Shown here: one piece after another, positions 25,201-26,152 of the stretch | How positions within the stretch are numbered: the stretch's first letter is position 1 | Layout: each line of letters opens with the position of its first letter | NCBI GenBank assembly: GCA_020632885.1 | Contig: JACKEQ010000048.1 | Coordinates: 1 to 26,152 of the forward strand | Source: Alphaproteobacteria bacterium | GTDB lineage: Bacteria > Myxococcota_A > UBA796 > GCA-2862545 | Length of the DNA: 26,152 nucleotides | Direction: 5' to 3' | Made by a program: the position numbers and the translations under genes | The notes under the pieces: model-generated | The model's database searches: none | Told to the model about the DNA's origin: nothing | The model's input: only the letters and a program-made list of their open reading frames with translations

Positions 25201-26152
25201 GGTGAACTCGTCGATGTCGTCGATGCCGTCGCCGTCGGTGTCCACGAGGCAGTCGTTGGTGCCGAAGACCTGCTCCTGGGCCCAGGTCATGCCGTCGCTG
25301 TCGTCGTCGAAGGGCGCGCCGTCGCAGTTGTTGTCGATGCCGTCACCACCGAAGCCGGAGCACGTGTCGTCGACGTCGGGGTTGAAGTTCACGTCGTTGT
25401 CGACACAGTCGTCGGCGACCGCGGACTCCTGCTCGCTGGCGACACAGCCGATGACCCCAGCGTCCTCGCGCGGGATGCGCGCGTCGTCGCCGTGACCGTC
25501 GCGGTCGATGTCGGTCCAGCACTCGTCACGGCCCGTGGGATCGCAGTTGTTGTCGATGTTGTTGTCGATGTCCGCCTGCGTGATGACCTTGCCCGGGTAC
25601 ACGGTGTTGCGGCTGTCGTCGCAGTCCGTGAGGTTGCCGCGCCCGGCCTCGCCGGCGTCGGTGCAGTCGCCGTCGGTGACCTCGATGAACACGCCGTCGT
25701 CGTTGCCGAAGCCGTCGCGGTCGGTGTCCGCCCAGCACTCGTCGCCCGTGCCGGCTGCCGAGCAGTTGGAGTCGATGCCGTCGTCGATGTCGCTGTCGTC
25801 GATCGGGGCCGCCGGGTAGACCGACGCGGCCTTCGGGTGCGTGGCGACGTCGAGACAGTCGGTCGCGTTGGTGCGCTCGCGCGGCCCGTTGCACAGGGTG
25901 TCGGCGGACTCGATGAAGATGCCGTCGTCGTTGCCGAAGCCGTCCTGGTCGTCGTCGAGCCAGCACTCGTCGCCCGAGCCGCCGTTGGAGCAGTTCGAGT
26001 CGATGCCGTCCTGGATGTCGGACTGCTCGATCGAGGCGCCGGGGTACACGTTGACGGACTTCGGGTTGGACGCGACGTCCAGACAGTCCGTGATGTTGGT
26101 GACGATGGCCTCGCGCGGGTCGAGGCAGTCCTTGTCGGTGGACTCGAGCCAC
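19153..26152 (-). CDS. Giant MopE / thrombospondin-type-3 repeat surface protein (5' partial)
   Basis: At least 2,332 aa; the frame is still open at 26152, so the N-terminus and signal peptide lie outside. The GTG at 26049 is an internal Val codon (NVYPG). Order: MopE-type metal-binding repeats with NATDCLDV, VYPG, DGIDSNCS and DECWxDxDxDGFG (about 25320-26152); then some 65-70 Asp motifs (DPDDDGDGIPT, DLDSDNDTVPDA) of thrombospondin type 3 kind, expected to bind calcium; then a more varied region (about 19850-21200); then EEGCGGCSSSG, a hydrophobic helix (FFGIAGFLAMAVF) and RRRQS at 19156-19251, a MYXO-CTERM-like sorting tail. It is probably processed at the Cys and displayed on the outer surface. 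Adhesin or matrix roles are inference. Confidence 0.9.
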   Translation of the reverse strand, partial: WLESTDKDCLDPREAIVTNITDCLDVASNPKSVNVYPGASIEQSDIQDGIDSNCSNGGSGDECWLDDDQDGFGNDDGIFIESADTLCNGPRERTNATDCLDVATHPKAASVYPAAPIDDSDIDDGIDSNCSAAGTGDECWADTDRDGFGNDDGVFIEVTDGDCTDAGEAGRGNLTDCDDSRNTVYPGKVITQADIDNNIDNNCDPTGRDECWTDIDRDGHGDDARIPREDAGVIGCVASEQESAVADDCVDNDVNFNPDVDDTCSGFGGDGIDNNCDGAPFDDDSDGMTWAQEQVFGTNDCLVDTDGDGIDDIDEFTHDCGPASTLSLDGNNPDTDGDGVIDGLDNPNADTDNDGIKDPCDPDDDGDGIPTSVELGFGNTNSNSSGYDVRNSIPDYLDPDDDGDGIPTLTENGGPRSSNFPNFDNQAANIDADHPGDNIPDYRDQDDDNDTLLTRYEMSFAGMQDRDGDGAQNHKDHDSDGDGFIDKHEHTVGGVNFDGTDEPDFLDFDSDNDTVPDAQEGPRGTDTDGTELEDRVDIDDDGDGLLTSFENYPGNNCGANNNASCINPDGDGRNNWRDTDSDGDGWPDHHEDTVGGRNFDGTDLPDFLDLDSDNDTVPDAQEGFTPISGNVHSVTGLNTDGTDGENRIDTDDDNDSILTRSEIPGGWSNPALRGNPLTFNTDGTDQPNYRDPDDDNDGLLTIDELPRGSEQIDVDGDNTPTYLDLDSDDDNWTDAVEMGGDPDHDYDNDGIRDFVDNDSDNDDVPDISELDANTDRAGSGAPNTDNRPNRNDADDDGDGIPTREERGDNGTPPATANFDNDALLPDGAGGPNYLDRDSDNDGWSDTREWNEVKPGGNNTTDRDSDDDGMRDFLDLDSDNDLIPDADELDLDADGAAGANRVDDDDDGDSVPTRNEMGATPPNITFNSFQTSAGHVDDDCSGAITALTGGICPDYLDPDDDDDGIATSSEFGFGNTDQAAVAPTVADSAPDYLDRDDDGDGLFTKDEPFRCATSGSSNNDFDNDGKPDHRDDDDDGDGLLTAYELNPGLNGLSIGQDVDNDGNCNHRDADSDADGFLDSHEEAVGGRDFDGDNRPDFVDLDSDNDGVADADEGPGTNPRNTDTQNAWPGLVLPDDLEDRVDVDDDNDGIRTIHEGGVAHPAVCAQAAGTCGSTNQLLNDWDDDGIPDYRDADDDGDGISTLAERIGATSIAYSAFQQPVQNPTSPPALARDYDTDGSPDFADIDDDDDGVLTIDERLCNDPAAEPFFAHYVGGGTPQIVVDIRVDMDADGLANHNDVDDDGDTLLTEDEQGFHDGDIDGNGCINAFERDADHDGWPDEHEGLVDSDGDGYADFEDLDSDGDTVLDAVELNPAPSTGYRGGVWDYAAHDWTTLPPDGDNDSIEDRLDVDDDGDNIPTMHERYLCSEGDDGGALASGVFDDMLLRNPDDGACVDAGAGAAPSAFDWDGDGLWNYIDPDDDNDNVPTIREDDDYEYTPNVVDHDNDPITPVVAVPDPGPQPETTENSPLDTFDLGTFARVDDGDSTPDKTDTDGDGWPNFLDVDDDGDGVATILEDYMSPGNPRGTNTNPHGDPDDILDLHPLAWGDNLPDYLDNDDDGDDQPTVLEDRDEDGDPRNDNTNAQPSNPNSPLQFMCPDPAGVAIGCWDDTPDYLDVDDEGDGVPTWVERIQGLTHGVDQVEYKLDSDNDGVLDGREWLNFLELAPYPPPANFLPRWVTMDEFAGLDVAPGDCVPPTDVGPGGQPDGVPDELAGRWWLDPWDRDCDTIPNWADSDDDNDGFPTNQAGDNTNDEDCVGVLVGEGDGIPNYLDVDSDNETITVAPGAHSNCPQTSPGPCELRTDSEEGILDDQDGDDLPDAYDCDNSGPEGDSDFDRIPNFLEDVAPNNTLSFCKQNEDFRQMGTVWPVTDCGDQVQRLQNTSCSISPDSDCDGVLDCEEAGFLDEQGNPDPTPCDGPPLTQANWTTYLPQLRDTDGDQVPDMFDRDDDNDGIPTREELMFTEVDLTTAQLTTVCTGIDEHVGPDTLGFLLTATSDFDGWRWFCVTAQNAPTNQRVGDPGNEPWSKNTDAPTRSAIVSPDEIPDYIDKDDDGDSTELDADGGNRSTALEGRGDMDGDGVPNWLDPYDFDGVLADADNDGIPNGDEMAAGLDPYSDDSDHDGIPDNLELFGDPSVVCGPGGTTVTIGSLEMLDCDGDGIPDATDPDDDNDGIPSSEEGLGDQDRDGIPNFRDTDSDNDGTPDADEVAADGSFIDSDCDGLVDQLDATDESAVFGTWPDCSLADTGTPPVEEGCGGCSSSGPTGFFGIAGFLAMAVFRRRQS
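19350..25240 (-). repeat. Thrombospondin-type-3-like Asp repeat array
   Basis: About 5.9 kb of DNA rich in GAC/GAT codons, visible on the plus strand as runs of GTCGTC, GTCGCCGTCGTCGTC and GTTGTCGGAGTCG. The protein motif is D-x-D-x-D-G-x-x-D, spaced irregularly by about 15-40 residues. Density is highest from 22000 to 25200, and lower from 19850 to 21200, where unrelated segments interrupt it. Confidence 0.8.
25410..26097 (-). repeat. Three tandem MopE-type repeats, about 76-78 codons each
   Basis: Units of 228 bp (26097-25870), 234 bp (25869-25636) and about 226 bp (25635-25410) each run N-x-T-D-C-x-D...YPG/A...D-I-D-x-x-I-D-x-N-C...D-E-C-W-x-D-x-D-x-D-G. The pattern matches the putative metal-binding MopE motif. 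Part of another unit continues past the right edge, and a shorter one (DDCVDNDVNFNPD to DGIDNNCDG) lies on the inner side. Confidence 0.75.

Noticed and set aside
19350..25240. CRISPR-like or satellite repeat appearance of the GTC-rich DNA
   Set aside because: Repeats are in-frame codon repeats of an Asp-rich protein with variable spacing; there are no constant direct repeats with unique spacers.
26047..26049. GTG as the start codon of the giant repeat protein
   Set aside because: The same frame continues upstream with conserved repeat residues (TDCLDVASNPKSVN) to the window edge, so this codon is an internal Val.

Overview
The window is about 26 kb of GC-rich bacterial DNA. It has strong G/C preference at third codon positions, many short secreted proteins and lipoproteins, TTG and GTG starts, an ImuA-ImuB mutasome cassette, and a very large Asp-rich surface protein ending in a Cys/transmembrane/Arg tail of the MYXO-CTERM kind. 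Together these point to Myxococcota or a close former deltaproteobacterial lineage. This is an inference from gene content; no rRNA or other phylogenetic marker is present.

Layout. 1-520: decayed end of a tyrosine recombinase on the minus strand (running off the left edge) and a perfect 9+5+9 palindrome. 521-4477: a 644-aa lipoprotein, a small secreted protein on the minus strand, two small lipoproteins, and a KPWG-type cupin coupled to the second. 4490-7719: two overlapping lipoprotein genes, the second a 900-aa likely beta-propeller. 7848-9707: a DnaQ-like exonuclease converging on a double-GNAT acetyltransferase. 9888-12328: a LamG-like secreted protein and a tandem pair of paralogous Pro-rich lipoproteins. 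12477-13591: an outer-membrane barrel protein coupled to a small two-helix membrane protein. 13536-16551 (minus): a tight three-gene unit OmpA-like / RdgB / nicotinate phosphoribosyltransferase with two ATGA overlaps. 16674-18823: imuA-imuB. 18830-19051 (minus): small secreted protein. 19153-26152 (minus, 5' end outside the window): a protein of more than 2,300 aa with MopE-type Cys/Asp repeats, then roughly 65-70 thrombospondin-type-3-like Asp motifs, then a MYXO-CTERM-like anchor.

How it fits together. Most of the window encodes cell-envelope or exported proteins, mostly of unknown function, next to two housekeeping/repair modules: nucleotide-pool cleaning plus NAD salvage, and SOS translesion synthesis. 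Several genes lack a Shine-Dalgarno and instead have a -10-like hexamer ending exactly six bases before the start codon (4490, 7848, 11122, 16674), which suggests leaderless transcription. For imuA a GTTCA/TGAAC inverted repeat abuts that -10 hexamer and is a good candidate SOS operator. I see no clearly new defence or biosynthetic system. The most unusual items are the giant calcium-binding-type protein with higher-order repeats, the leaderless-start pattern, and the unassigned palindrome.
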